A stretch of 64,000 bases of DNA from Anarhynchus alexandrinus (GCA_008711295.1 VUYV01000124.1:1258943-1322942); one strand, 5' to 3'. Positions 11,900 through 25,399 are shown, numbered from the stretch's first letter. Numbers and translations: made by a program. Notes: generated by a model not told the origin, from the sequence alone.

Positions 11900-13303
11900 C
11901 TGTGAAAGAGAAAAAAACAGCAGGGATGTGTCAGGAACACGCGCACTGCACACTCCTCTGCTTTCAGCAGCAGCCCTGGCGATGACTCATGTGAAGACCT
12001 GGTGCACATATGCCTCTCTGTACCCACACCGCATCCTGACGCCTTCCCACCAAATCACACAAAGCAGGGAAGCAGAAATCAGCCTTACAATACAAATGAA
12101 ACACTGCTTAGATGTTTAACCTGCTGGGTTTATGTTTACAAAATGTCACACACCAATTCAGCTCCAGAGTCTGAAATTCAATTCAAAGCACATTATCCAC
12201 CGCAGGTGACAGCCGACAAGAAGCCTGTTCTATCAGTGAACCCCACTTGCCTCTATCCAATCCGACAAACCCATGCCACACCAGGTCATTGGCAGCATGT
12301 TGATTCACAAAGACAAATCCTAACACTGTAGCACTGCCATTTGTTAGGGGAAATGGTGCTGAGGTAAAGGGGAACGCGTATCCAACAACTGCCAGGGCAA
12401 CCTTCACCACCACAGACGTACACCTGCACAGATTTTCAACCAACGTCAGCTGTGAAAAGCTGCATCAACTTTCTCAGAGTCGCAAAATACACATCAGCTG
12501 CTCATGCGCCCCCGGGCAGATAATAAAGCTACTGTCTGCAGCTGAAATTCAGATTTGGATCTTGACTGGGCTCATAAGGGATGTGTGTATAGGGATGCCC
12601 TGGGTGAGACAACACTGCCTCTCTATCTCTGCTTTTACACGGTGACAGTAGGCAGCAGAAGCAAACTGGGAGGTGAGATGGTGGATTTTGTCCCTTTTCA
12701 GAAAAGGAAAAAAAAACTTCTGGACCTGCAGATTTTTTCTTCCTCTTTTCCCAATAGTTCTTAAGTGTGCCAAAACAATTTTGGTTTCTCTGAAGAGTGA
12801 ACTATTTGAACTGGACCCATACTCTGATTACTGTTTATAGCTGATTATCCATTTATCTATCTGCTGTGACAAATTAGCAGCCATCATCTGATCCCATGAT
12901 GGTGTCTGTGTCATCCTTAGCGTGTGTGTCCTGTCAGTCACGGCCACCTTTCTCCACATCATGAAAACCTGTCACTTCCTTTGCCTGCTTAACCACACAC
13001 ATCCACCAACTTCCTTTCTAAGCCTGGGAACAACCCTAAAATCAATCAGGGTTTCTTGGGTAGCAACAATTTCACAGACAGGCTCAGACTCCTACAAAGT
13101 GCTTTCTGTGTGTTGCAGCGTAGGGCATTAGACTTAATTAAGATGTTGATTCTTATCTGTTTCCTTCCTTCTTCCCTCCCAATGCTTAAATCAAGCTTGT
13201 TGTTCTACTGGCATTTTAGACCGCAGCAAAATAGTATCTACTGTCTAATGGCACACACAGTACAGGTGGAGTAGCTGTTCCTCCCCAGCTGTGGTCACCT
13301 TAC
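11900..13303 (-). other. RGS6: RGS6 intron (1.4 kb)
   Basis: The shortest intron in the window, with donor GTAAGG at 13303 and a pyrimidine-rich acceptor ending CACAG at 11900. No repeats, exons or RNA genes are recognised in it. Confidence 0.85.
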
Positions 13304-13354
13304 CTGGATCCTCAATGCTGAGGTTCTTCATAAGCCACTGCACAATATCAGCAC
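13304..13354 (-). CDS. RGS6: RGS6 internal exon, DEP recognition helix (ADIVQWLMKNLSIEDP)
   Basis: A 51 bp exon on the minus strand. It follows acceptor GCTTTTTTAAG and ends at CCAG before donor GTAAGG. Its first bases GT complete the G|GT glycine codon begun in the exon at 48936-49035. It then encodes A-D-I-V-Q-W-L-M-K-N-L-S-I-E-D-P and the first G of the next codon. DIVQWLMKNLSIEDP is the DEP helix and the loop after it. At the junction the split codon G|GG reads glycine (DPGEAIHLG), whereas I recall valine (DPVEA) in mammals. An internal ATG lies within this exon, in frame (LMKN). That makes N-truncated translation possible if an internal promoter is used. Confidence 0.96.
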
Positions 13355-16300
13355 CTTAAAAAAGCAAAGAAAACATTAAACAATGAGACCACAGGGTTTA
13401 AGAGCCCTAGAAAGAGATAACATTGAGACAGATACAATAGAGCTGACATGAATTTTATCCTGTTTTCCTTTCTATCTCCACTGAGGTTTCAGCATGTTTT
13501 TCCTTCTTGTGCCACACCGTAAATATATAGTTATTGACAGGTACTATGTCCCAAGAAGGATTCTGTGTGATAGGAGCCTTGATATACTTTAAGCCAGATA
13601 TTACTGTAATGGTTCCATGTAACTTTTTCTCTGCCGGTTGCTTCTCTCTCACCTCAGTACACAGGGAGTTACGGTTCTGCAGGCACTAGCTAGCAAGGAG
13701 ACGAAGGAGCATTTGCTGGCACCTTACACCTGCAATGTCAGAGGCAATAATCTAAAAGTATAGAACTGAGTTATCAGTCAAAAAAGGACAGAGGAAAGTC
13801 TTGCATATATCAAAGACAAGCAATGTCTTGCATAAGGAAGTGGGATTCATTGTGCCTCTAATCAAGCCACTGTTGAGCTGTCACCTGCTAGCGAGAACAC
13901 CAGCAGCATGGTGGCCAGGAGGAGAGAAACGAGTCTTTAAAGCCCGTCAGGTAGTTTAATAGGTTTTCAGGGCCCATCAAGTAGTACAAAGCCTGTAGCT
14001 ATTCTTATAAACAGCGTAAAGATCTCTAGGATCGATCCTCTCATGTATACAACCTCTCCGTTGCTCACATGGAAACCACAGAAGTGGAAAACTTGTCACT
14101 GTTCAGGAGGAGCTAAGGCCTTTTATCAAAATATGACATGACAGAGCAGAAAAATTTAGTTAAACCCCATACTCAGAAAGTTAAGCTTAAAATGAAACAT
14201 AATGGTGTGTACAAGTCAGCTAACGTGACTTGTCCAAAGTCAAAAGCAATCAGCAAAGGCACTTGGAGGCAATTTAGCAAGTCCATGCCAAATTATGGCA
14301 GTTTGCAGCACAACCGAATGATGCCATGTCCGGACGCAGACGTAACACCAAGCCCTTCCCAGCATACAGTCAATTTGTTAAGAAATATTTGTGCTCACCT
14401 ACAGCAGGCTAATAGCCCCAGTAATACTTAGTGCTATGCTTTGTGATATATCAGTTGAAGATAGCATACAAAAAGGAACTGATCAACTGCACGGTTCAGG
14501 CTTACTAAACAAACCCCGGAGGATCTTATTGGCATGGAGCACTTCTGAGTTCAGACATGGTGGGTGCTTCAAGAAACAGCATAACCCACACGATGCCTGT
14601 TCCAGAAGAGCTCTGAAAAACATTTTGCTTTCCACAGGCCCAGAGCATCCCCACACCCTCAACAAACTTTAAATACAAGGAAGGCCAGGAGTCACAAGTA
14701 TGATGTGCCACAGAGAGAGAGACAACAGGCACTGCTAGCGTCCCGGGTTGCCTGCAGTATCTTCAGGTCTGAGTCACTTTCCCACACAGGTGAAATTCCC
14801 ACTAGAAATGTGGGTTCTACCCCATGCAGAAGGGGACGGTGGCTCCTGCTCCCCCTGACAATGCAAGTTGACCCACGACTTCACAAGGAGCACCAGTAAA
14901 CCCTCTTCAGTCAGGGTTCAGCAGCAAGCAGGAATATGGACCTGACCTCCCTCCTCCCCCACCCGAGGCAAGTGAAACAACTTACCTGTCCCCTGCAGGC
15001 AATCAACAGAGCTCCTAAAGATCAGGGAAGCATCTGCTTTCGCTTAAATACTGGGCAAACAGATGTGACCAACAAGCAGCAGCTGGACATTGTCTTAATC
15101 TGCCTTGTAGGTACCAACGAAATATCAACAAACCCACCGATCTCAGAAGCTTGTATTCTCCAGTTCTACAGTCACTCTCCATACCTCCCAACTCCACCAA
15201 AGACCAATTTAAATTGCCACTATCCTACTTGGAAAGTTCTTCCAAACCCCTTTTTTTTTCTTTTTTATTTTTTTTTTAATAGATAGAACTCTTTTGGTAA
15301 CCTCCCAGCCTAAGTTTATTAAAATGCAATTTATATGCATTTGATATCATACCTGTATTATCATTTAACAGAAAGAATTCTTCTTCTTCCTTGATAGTTC
15401 TTCCTAAGTGTTTCAACAGAGGGCTGACACATTGCCTCCCTACCTCCGTTTCACTAAACCAACCAAACTCTTTTAGCCTCCACTTAAGATGGCCTTTCCC
15501 TCTACTTCACCATTCAGCAACTTTTCAAATTTAAGTTCCATTTCTTTGCTCTGGGGTCACCAGCACTGCCGGCAGTACCTTGCAGAACATCAAACCGTTG
15601 CCTCTGGCGATGGCACCAGCACTTCCCCGTCTCTGCTGAAACCAGCTTGCCTCGTGCATCCTAAAGTCACGTTATTTTTTTGAGAATAGTACATTTATTC
15701 AGAAAAAGGTGTCTGAGGGATCCAAAACTACCTGTTAGATGAGAGCACACCTAGTGCACAGTGCTAGCTGAATAATATGTGGGGAAAATGTTCAGAACCA
15801 GTAACTGTTGTTTTGACAAGTTTGTTTATAAAATAATCTATTTTCTAAACATGGATGTTCTGTTTTGCCTTTTACAAAACAAAAATATCCTAAAGATAGA
15901 ACAAAACATTTGAGGTTAGAAACCGATTCAAGAAGATTCAAACTGAAGTGCTTCTGTATTGTTAGAGACAAAACAAAACCTCACAAAATGCTGTCTTTGT
16001 TCAAACTGAACCAGAATCCTTCTTGGGTTTTCTGTTCATCCCACAAATGAAAAAGTCCACTATTTCTCCTGATTTTGGTCTCAGATTACAGCCTTGCAGT
16101 GATCTCTTAGGCATCTTATTGCCAAGTGACACGACAGCTGATACCTGAAAATCATCTAGAGTAGCGCGTTGCTTTGCTCAGGGGAGGTGAAGTGCATTCT
16201 GCATGATCCCTCTCCAGATATACAGGAATACTTAATGCAGGATTAAGTCACACTCCATTTTTACATGGAATGATCATGTCCCCAGCTCTACGTCTCTTTT

Positions 16301-19244
16301 GAGGAATCTATTCAATTTTCATGAAACTGCAATGAAAAATTCAAGTAACGCCGAAAGCTGGTTCTCCTGTCTTTCTTCCCCCTGCTCTCAAGATTAAAAA
16401 AGAAAGGTTTAAAGGGGCAAGTAAACTGAAGGCATCTACTCAAGCAGAACTCCTGTGATCAGCCACTCCAGAATAAAAGCAGCACTTGAGATCAGGGATT
16501 TTAATTTGTCTCTGTTAAAAACATGAAGTCATTCCTGAATGTTGCCAAGAGCCTGGAAGATTTTATAGCTGTTCTCCAGTTGTCCTGAGGCAGACAGATT
16601 ATCTTTCTGCTGAGTTTGCTGAACCATTATTTATCACCTGCCAAGACTGATTACTCACCCTCGGGACAATGACAAGTCTTTCCTTCCTCTGTTAATTACT
16701 GTCATCATTAATAGCCATGTCACTAATTAATATTCAATCATAATGAAAACTCTTTACTGCCATCTCCCACACCACCTTCATATTTTAGGGTTACCCTCAC
16801 ACATTGGCTTTGCTTCTGCTTGCGGCTGTTTCTATCACTGCAACCTACTTTTGCCCACCTAGAAACACCACTTATGCCCTTCCTCAAATGAGAAAATTCA
16901 GATTTATCCTTATAAGACACGGTGAAGACTCGCGTGAATCTTTTACAAGACTCTACTCTGTCGGACTAAGACAGATTACTTTATCTTTACGTTTTCCAGC
17001 AAACTTCATCTTAATGTCTCCTGTAGGTTAAGCCTGATAGAAGGTCCTTGCATAACTCACCTACTCAAAAAGATCTTTTTTGGCTGATTTTCAGATTTTA
17101 CAGTTCACAAGCTCTTTCAGAGGACACCCAAGGGAAACCCTTGACCCTGACGTGTTTCCACTAAACACTAATAGCGCATTTGAGATCTTCTGAAAACAAA
17201 CAGTTGGGCGTTTTTTCATAATAGAAAATGTTGCCAGATCCGGGTAGAGGAATGGCTCCCATCTCCTCTATGCTCCTCTCCATTACATCTACATTTCCTC
17301 TGAGTCAGTTCAAGGATAGTCAACAGCCTGTGAACATGTATTTCCTCCTCACCTATGATGAAATATATCTTTTTGCTTTAGGCTCTTCTTTGAAGCTGAA
17401 GTAGATCAAGTTGCTTGATACCAACAGAACAGTTGTATTTTTATGCTCAAACAGATTCACAATGACCATTTATCCAGCTACCAGGTTTAGAGACAGACTA
17501 GCAGTTTTACCTTTCTTGCTATTTTCTCCATTTTCTGTTCGGCCTCAGTGATCCCATAATAGTAGCTAGTGTTCTCAGAAGGCCATTGCCTGTCAACATG
17601 ACAAATGAGTGGCCAGCCATGAAAAGATAAATTAAAAAAAAAGTTCACAAGGTGTGAGGCCATTGGCAAGATGCAGTTAATGAGGTGAGTCACCACCGCT
17701 GTATTTGATACCTTTTCTACTCAACCTAAGTTGTTCTACCTCTTCCAGAAAATCCAGGACTTGCTTGGAAAATGTAGAGCCACCTATAATCAGATTCGCC
17801 CGTCTTCTACGCACTGTGTGAAACGGCAAAGGCAGGCAGAATGCTGTGCTCTCCTCCAGCAATTTCTAAAGATGCGCTGCTGGTTCTGGGCAAAGGACCA
17901 CTGGGGTCTGCTTGTCGCCCAGTGGACTGGGCATGTCCCTGAAGAGGCATACATATGTACAAACACACACATACATGTATAAAAACAAAAAAATGCAAGA
18001 GTATTTCTGAGAGTTCAGCAAACGTGCATCTTTGTGTTTCTTCTTAGCTCTGATAAGACAACTTCATTTTTTGCTGAGTGTCCCGAGGCGGCCAAGCTGG
18101 TAAGCACCGCCGAGTGGAGCTCCACGGTGGTTTGACATGGGACATCTCGTGTTACCCAGGTGTGGCACCAGTGACCAAGGACTAAAGTGTCTCTCATGGG
18201 AGCTGCTGAGCTGAGCGCTGATCACTGGAGGCCACCCAGCAACTACAGCCAATAAGGTGGGATGCTTTGGATCTCAGATTGTTCACAGCCTCATATTGCA
18301 CTGACAAATATTAACACTGAAGAAAGTGAGGTCTTAAAAAAAAATTTAAAAATACTGTCTGATCATGTTATGAAAGAATTTCTCATATGTACCTCTCTAT
18401 AGGAACAGACAGAAGATTGCTTGGTTATTTTCTCTGTCTTTTTCCAGTGTTACTGTAACCCAAATATTGCCTGAATGTATTTTAACAATTTAAAAAAACT
18501 ATTAAATATTGTTGCACAGTAGGTTTCATTTTGTTGTTGTGTTGTTTTTTTTTTAATTTTACCAAAGGCATATGAAAAATATGAAACCTTCAGCTCCTTC
18601 CTAGACCTTATCTACACACTCCATGAGACACTCTATGGGCAAACAAGCTATGTGCCTCGCCTCTGTTGTCAGTCATCTCCAAACTCAGGGTTCAGACAGT
18701 ACTTTGATGAAAGGGTGAAAATGTGTTCTCCTTCCTGTCATTTCATTCTTCAAAACAGATGAACCCATTTTAGCAACAAATTTTCCAAACAATTTGCTCC
18801 TGAACTCAGACCAATCTTATAATATTTCTATCAGAGAAGCAAGACTGGAAAAAAAAGTGACAAACAGTCAAAATGACTTATAAGAATACATGCATAGGTG
18901 TATGAGCAGCCACTCACACTTTCTACCTTGCCAAACACTGCAATCACACTATTAAATGGAAAAAATGTGTTTTGGTCCCCCCAAACATCACTGGGGGCTT
19001 GGTAAGTCTAGGACAAAAAGGTTAATTGATTATCCACACTTCTACCACTGGGTTTACAAAAATAAACAAATAAACATAACCTATGATAAAGGGCAAAACG
19101 ATTTAATACAAAATTTCTCAAGACCTCCAGGACTCCCTGCTACTATTTACTTACAGAGAGCCCCCCACTGACTCCCACTGTGATTTCAGCTATGTTGGAA
19201 GTGCAGCCTCCTGCTCACAGGAGGGATTTAATGCAAAACGCCGA

Positions 19245-19271
19245 TTTTTTTTTTTGGGGGGGGGAGGGGGG
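19245..19271 (+). repeat. T11-G9-A-G6 homopurine/homopyrimidine tract
   Basis: A run of 11 T (19245-19255) is followed directly by nine G, one A and six G (19256-19271). The G-rich part could form a quadruplex on the plus strand. It is a low-complexity tract with no recognised gene context beyond the RGS6 intron. Confidence 0.85.
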
Positions 19272-20610
19272 ATGATAAATCTAAGTCTCTCCCTAGTATT
19301 CTGTTACAAATACTGGGGAAGCACTTTACAGAATTTGCCTACAATAAGCAGATAAATAAATACCAATGCCAAGTAAAAAAAAAAAAAATCTCAGCAGTTG
19401 ACTCAGAAAACGTGGTAATTGCAGCTCTCCTCCATCAGCATGTGGTAATTGCACCACTCAGTGTCAGCAAGGAGCATCATCAAAGCTACAACAGCTTAGA
19501 GCTTCTAGCAATAGCAATTTTCCTTTACATTATATTCACTTTAAATCTTGTTTGTGAATTATTAACAATCAGCAGCAGCAGGAGTGTTACCCCTTTTTGA
19601 TCAAAGCCGCCAAAGTTTCTAAGGAGTCTTTTTGTTCATCATAACTTTCGAGTGCTTGAATTTACAATTTACTTTTCTTGTAATAAAAAATTTGAAAACA
19701 TAATACTTTGTGTGAGGAATGACACTTGGTGGGAAGGTGGAAAGCAGCACATGGAGCTAAGTCGCGCGTGAGCATTCCAGGATGACAAAACAATGACAAG
19801 GACAGAATATTTGTAAATTTAATGGGTTCAAAATCTCTGATCCTCTGCCTTTTCCTGACAACGGCGTGGATTATTTATCAGAGTGTTTGGGCTGATATGA
19901 CATTCCAACCGTTTCTTCATCCCTCCTCTGTCTCCTTTACTGTTCTCTACAGAAAGCTGTTCGGTATGATTGCCCATTTATCCCAAATGTCGCTATTTCA
20001 GAGATGAGTCCCATATAAATACTAATCATTGGGATTTGTATGTTGCTTTTGAACTTGGGAAGCTCGCTGTACCTCTCTTGCATGAGTGTCCATTTCTGTG
20101 TAAGCAAAACCATCACAGATTTATCAAAAGCCTATTAAGATTAACAACTCTGATGTCTGACTCATGCACATTCTCGTCCCTGACCACCAGGCCCTGAACC
20201 AAAATTAGCAGCAAATCTATTCATAAATTCTTTCACAAAAGGGAGTGATGACCCAGACTTGCGGCTGCTCTGCAAGGTGTCGATAGACACTTGTGGTGTT
20301 GGGAGAGTGACAGAAGATAACCTTCTAAGGAGACAGACAATGCCGTGGGCTCCTGTACTCATGGTGGGGAAAGAAGATGAGCAGCTGAGGGCATCAGCTC
20401 AGGGAACGAGACCAGGCACAGGGCAACACGCCAGAGTCGCAGAGCTGCTTCTGTGCTCTAACTAGGAATTGAACAGGAATTTCTAGCAACTGAGTGCTAA
20501 CACACTTTGAAATAGCTTACAAAGTAATGGGCTGCAAATTCACAATTTAACCATCAATACCGCAGTGTAAATTCGATCTTTGTCTCCAATATGTATTTTA
20601 CATGTAACGC

Positions 20611-20630
20611 GCACACACACACACACACAC
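20611..20630 (+). repeat. (CA)10 microsatellite
   Basis: Simple dinucleotide repeat that starts right after ACGC, so its first units are GCGCACACAC. It is a candidate polymorphic marker. No function is apparent. Confidence 0.9.
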
Positions 20631-21049
20631 AATCTCTCCTGCCTGCATTTTAAATACAGATGGATATGAAAGATAAAAACCGGAGATTTGGATTTGCAAA
20701 ATCCAAACTCCTTGTGTACTTTCACCGTGATAATAGCTCCTTCTTCTGAGCTGCTATTTGGAAGGACTTCTGCCTTCTCATCAAACAGGCCAGGCTACCA
20801 AAGCACATGTACCCTCTACAACGCATACCCGTACAGGGAGATTTTCTTAAGGCAGGAATCAATAAATGACCAGACCAGACAGCGCAGAGCTCCGTGTGGG
20901 CTAATTTACCCAGGTAACAAAGATAAATTAGACTGTAAGATCTCAGAGACACCATGGCCAGACTGCTTTTCTTACAATGCTGCCCATCTAAAAATAGTTC
21001 AGGGAGCTTTACGAGGTGTGAAAGTGAGTAGCAGAAGACAACCAAAGAC

Positions 21050-22560
21050 AGACTTCTGGCTTGTGATACCCTCCCCACCACCACCACCTAAAAGCAGGCA
21101 GCCAGCGCCGAGGAGCAGAAGGACGCCACTAGCCGAGAGCCCTGGATTTAAAATGATTGTTCTACAGCGGCATTATTAAGGCTGAGCCAGCAAACCTCTT
21201 AATGGACACACAGTTAATCCCAGTGAGAGAGGTCTGCCAGCGCAGCTTAAACCAGGTCCTCAACTGGAAAAAAGCGATACCAGCAAAAGGTCTTTTTCCA
21301 GTTGACCCGCGTTTGGTGGATACGCCAGCCCCAGCCTTGGTCTCGCTCTGCTTCGACAGAGCTGTGGCGCATCGGCGCAGCCCTCGCATCGACGCTCAGC
21401 GCCTTTGACTGCTTACACACCGGCATTTGCTCGCACCTAGAGATGCCGAGCAGCGCTCTTACCGTGGGAGCGGTCACACTGATTTATTTCTGCTAAACAT
21501 TCCTCACCTGCCTTGGAAAACCTGTGCTGCTCTCGGGCCTGCGCTGTCTCCAGACAGGCCTAGCATCAATAAGCATGCTGATAGTCCCAAACACACGCAC
21601 CCTCCAGAACCCAGAATATATCATAACCCGCGCCGTGCCATCCCCCCCGCCGTCGCTTCGCTTGGCTAGAATTTGGCCTGCTCCAAATTAGAGACATACT
21701 GTGCGACCTGTGCCCAAATCTTGTTCCCTCCTCAAACGCAACTCTGAGCAAACTGCTGTTATCACAACTACGGGAGGAAATTGCAAAACAAAACAAACTG
21801 ACAATTCCACGCTTCGCGTCATTCAGACCTGTACCCGTTCCTCCTCTACCACCCACAGAAGACGAGCACATCGCCTCGAGAGCCATTATAAAGGTATACA
21901 AGAGGCAGGAAAATTGCACCTTGCAGTCCCAGCCCCCTGGCAGCAACAGTTACAACGTTTAGTAGTAGCATCAGAAGTTACCTCTTTTTACAAATTGCTA
22001 GGAATTGCGGATGTCTCAAGACGTACCTTTACACCTACAATTGATCATAAATTTACAGTTGCTTTTCAGGCTGCTCTGCCTTTGCGTCACTCAGACTACC
22101 AAAGTGGCTCGTATAGCTTAGCAGTTTGGCTTTCTGCCATATAGTAGTATTTAAATGCTTTTCCTCACGCTGTCAAAATGATTCAGCAACAAAAACAGCA
22201 AAGGAAGCAACTCCGAGCACTGCTGGAATCGGGGCTTTTGAAGATTCCCGTGTCAGATCTCGTTAGGGCTGAAACATTTTTACTGCTATGCAACTTGCGC
22301 GCACAGCCTGTAAATCAAAGGCAATCCTTCTGTCACTTCAATCACATATTAGTATTTTTAATAGCAAATTTTCTTCTCCAGAAAAGAGGGAAGATCGATA
22401 CAAAGGTGGACGGCGACTCGCGTATTTCAGCATGCGACTATCGGGTGGCCTCGCACTGCGCCCTCATTCACCGAGCGGGTTTCAAAGGCTGTCACATCAA
22501 GGTCCTCCTCGCCCTCACCAGGGCTGTAACAGTTTCCCTGCAAAGGTGTAAATGTCACCG
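21050..22560. promoter_or_regulatory. CpG-enriched intronic tract (possible regulatory region)
   Basis: Compared with the surrounding intron, this stretch has many CpGs, clustered around 21095-21145, 21240-21530, 21630-21660 and 22390-22490. It also carries several overlapping open frames on both strands. None of them resembles a protein I know, and none is bounded by convincing exon signals. CpG retention without strong G+C can mark an unmethylated enhancer or an old CpG-rich insertion. I infer only a possible regulatory role. Confidence 0.3.
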
Positions 22561-25062
22561 GCTGGTGCAAGGCAGTAAAGTGCTCTGAAAGCTGCAGCAT
22601 TTCAATGATTTGAGCTCAATATTTATATACTAGGAGATCTGACCCTGCAATCCTCACCTACGCCAGGTTGCCATGAATTTCCGCAGTAATTCTGTTCGCA
22701 GAATCACTCAATTTTTAAGCCTCTGGCCACAACAGAACTCTCTTTCACAAGATTACACACTTCCATGTTAACTGCGGCAAAATTATTGCCTGTTCTCTCT
22801 ACTACAGACGAGGATAATTAGCATCATATAACTCTCTAAGAAACCAACTTCATCCTGACACATTGCTACTCTTTTCCCTCCCGTTCTTCAGGAAAGATTA
22901 AGCACCCCACTCAGTGTTTGCAGTGATGCAGTAACAGTCACACCTGGAAAATGAAATAACCTGACATCTGTAGCTCTTTCCCCTCCAAGAGTTCATTGTC
23001 CCGAAAATGAAATAATCGGTATCGTACAGATTTTTCCCCCCTCTCCCTGCTAGGCCTTTCAATCACATATAACGCAGGGTGCACTGGAGTGCAGTTGGCC
23101 TCACTGGAGCTCTGTACTGGTGCAGCAGTCAACCGGGGACAATTCTCCAGCAAGACTAAGGTTGCACATATAATTTCTTTTACCCAAGGGTAACACCAGA
23201 TGACTTATGACCATATAGCCACTGCTGACAACGTACTTACTGCCATGCTAAACAAAGAGACAGTATTGGCACTAACACTAGATGCCGTATTTTAAACGCA
23301 GCTCCTTAAACTGTATGTAAAAGGTGCTTATACTGGTCAGGAGCAGCTGATTTTGCTGGCAACATCTCATTCCTGCATTTCAAATGTGGGCAGAGATATG
23401 AATCAGTAAGAATTTTAAATGTGCAGAACAATTTAATAATAACACTGGAACAATCAACAAGCACAAATCTGTTAGCATTCATAACTAAGTAACAAGTTCA
23501 AAATAGGTAAATTATTTGTTCTTTCTCACATCTGATGGATCTGACAGGGCTGCGCACAGTAACAGAAGCTGTAAAAACAACAATAAACTCTTAAATACCT
23601 ATATACTAAAATTGCATTTTCTGCCTGGTAAATACTCTGAGTTCATTTTATCAAATAACCCCTGAAAGTAAGAATCATTTTAAAAAGCTGAAAGCTGCAT
23701 TAAAGACGTACCATTTGGTTTAAATAACTGAATCTACTGTCAAAACACGGTGTCGCTTAGAACTACAAAGTATCTGTCTATATGAATTTTAGAAAGCATT
23801 TTTGTTTCTATACTAAGACTGAATCTAGTAAAATATTTTCCTTCCTTTCTTTTTCCTTTTTCCTCTCCAAGAATTTGAAGACTGACATTTTATTTAACTC
23901 CTTTCCATGTAAGTACGGGTTTGGACTTGGAAAAGCTGACGGGCTGCTCCGAAGCAGCCATGATTTCAGAAAGCATCAAGCCCTGAACATGGGATGGGCT
24001 CAGAGCAGACACAGCTGCGTATTTGGTTGTTCCCCAAGCAGGAGCACAAAGCACAGCCTCCATAAAGCCATGCCTCATGCAGCGAGGGTCAGCCTTGTTC
24101 TGGGTGTCTCCTTGGAGAGCTTTGTGGTGCAATACCTGACAGCAGTGGGACAAACCAGACAGTGCTGCTGCTCTCCTATTTCCATCCAGCAACGCCTCGG
24201 TCTGGGGCCCAGCAGCTTCACTCGCTTCTTTCTGGAAACCTCACGAGGGTGAAAGTAAGTTGTCTACTGTCACCATTGACTCTTGGCAAAATCCAGTCTG
24301 GTGCAGCTCTCTCAAAATAGTGCCACCGGGCACGTCAGCCGCTTTGTGCGCTCCGAACTCAGCCGCATCCTGGCAAGAACGGCCTCGGACCTCACAACAT
24401 TCCTCAGCGGGCACAGTTTGCCTGGGCAAATTTGCACACAGCAGCAAAACACATTCTGGCACTATTGGTTTCGGAATAGGTAAAACTCAAAATCCTCTCT
24501 GTGTACACCAAAAGCTTTTTTTTTAAAGCCAGCAGTGCTGCATTCTGTAAGATCTTGGGAAATACGTTAATTCATCAGATGTTTTGCTATGTTAAGTGTG
24601 AAACGTCTTAAAAGGGTTTCAGAGATAGTTTCATAAATGATTGGAGAAACTAGAAGTATCTGAATACTTTAAAAAACCTTCCTGTAAATATTAAAATTAA
24701 AAAAAAAACAACAACAAAAAAGCAAACACATTTCACTTTTACTCGCAAAACTTTTGTATTTGCTCTCCAGTAAAAATAACTCTTTCACATTGATATTGTA
24801 ATGTCCTCAGGGTCCTGCCAGTAAGTGCTGTGCAAATACAGAGTTAGTGTCCTGCCTCTGCATTTCATCATAGCAGTAAACTGACTGACGGGCATGTCAG
24901 AGCAACAGGTTTTCAGTGAGAACTGATGGAAAGCAACTGCTGGTTCTGTAGACGTGAGCATATCCGCTGGAAACCTACGGTAAAAAGTCCCCGGCACCGA
25001 CCACAGAACAGGGACTGTACCACATGCATTTTATGATAAATCTACACCTATTAAAGTTAAAA

Positions 25063-25215
25063 GAAATTTTCCCAGGTTCTTAGAATCATAGAATCATTTA
25101 GGTTGGAAAAGAAAGAAAATTTCCCAGGTTCTTAGAATCATAGAATCATTTAGGTTGGAAAAGAGCTTTAGAATCATCGGGTCCAACCACAAACCAACGT
25201 TTGTCTTGAAACAAA
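25063..25215 (-). mobile_element. CR1 LINE 3'-end fragment with a 52-bp tandem duplication
   Basis: The minus strand carries the CR1 3' terminus. Read on the plus strand it shows AGAATCATAGAATCATTTAGG-type sequence, then TTGGAAAAGAGCTTTAGAATCATCGGGTCCAACCAC, the reverse complement of the conserved CR1 tail ending in ATTCTATGATTCT. The left boundary is duplicated: 25063-25114 and 25115-25166 are nearly identical copies with a 52-bp period that include non-CR1 flank (TTTCCCAGGTTCT). The body fades after about 25215, so this is a 5'-truncated insertion, which is usual for CR1. Confidence 0.85.
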
Positions 25216-25399
25216 GATTGTGCCACACATCCTACTAGTGGGGAAAAATAAAATAAATTTAAAAAAAGGAAAAAACCCTCCAAACGAACCCCATAATCCT
25301 ATGGCCAGCAGCTGAATTACTCTACACTAGTAATTTAATGAAGCCTCTTCAAACACTTTCAGATCCCGTTCTCGTTGCAAAGACACACGGCTCCTTCCC

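Noticed and set aside
16659..16688. A 30-nt, frame-neutral segment between AACAG and an AGG|GTGAGT donor on the RGS6 strand, in the large intron.
   Set aside because: The upstream sequence (GATGACAGTAATTAACAG) has no polypyrimidine tract, so the acceptor is poor. It also shows how easily small frame-neutral splice pairs arise by chance.
20688..21179. A 163-codon plus-strand open frame with a proline-rich tail.
   Set aside because: No recognisable domain and no credible exon signals. A 121-codon minus-strand frame overlaps it. It is most likely chance in the CpG-enriched tract.
21701..22588. Two consecutive plus-strand frames of 147 and 136 codons.
   Set aside because: I do not recognise either product, they are in intron sequence, and alternative frames over the same DNA are also open. 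They are mentioned only as part of the CpG-enriched tract.
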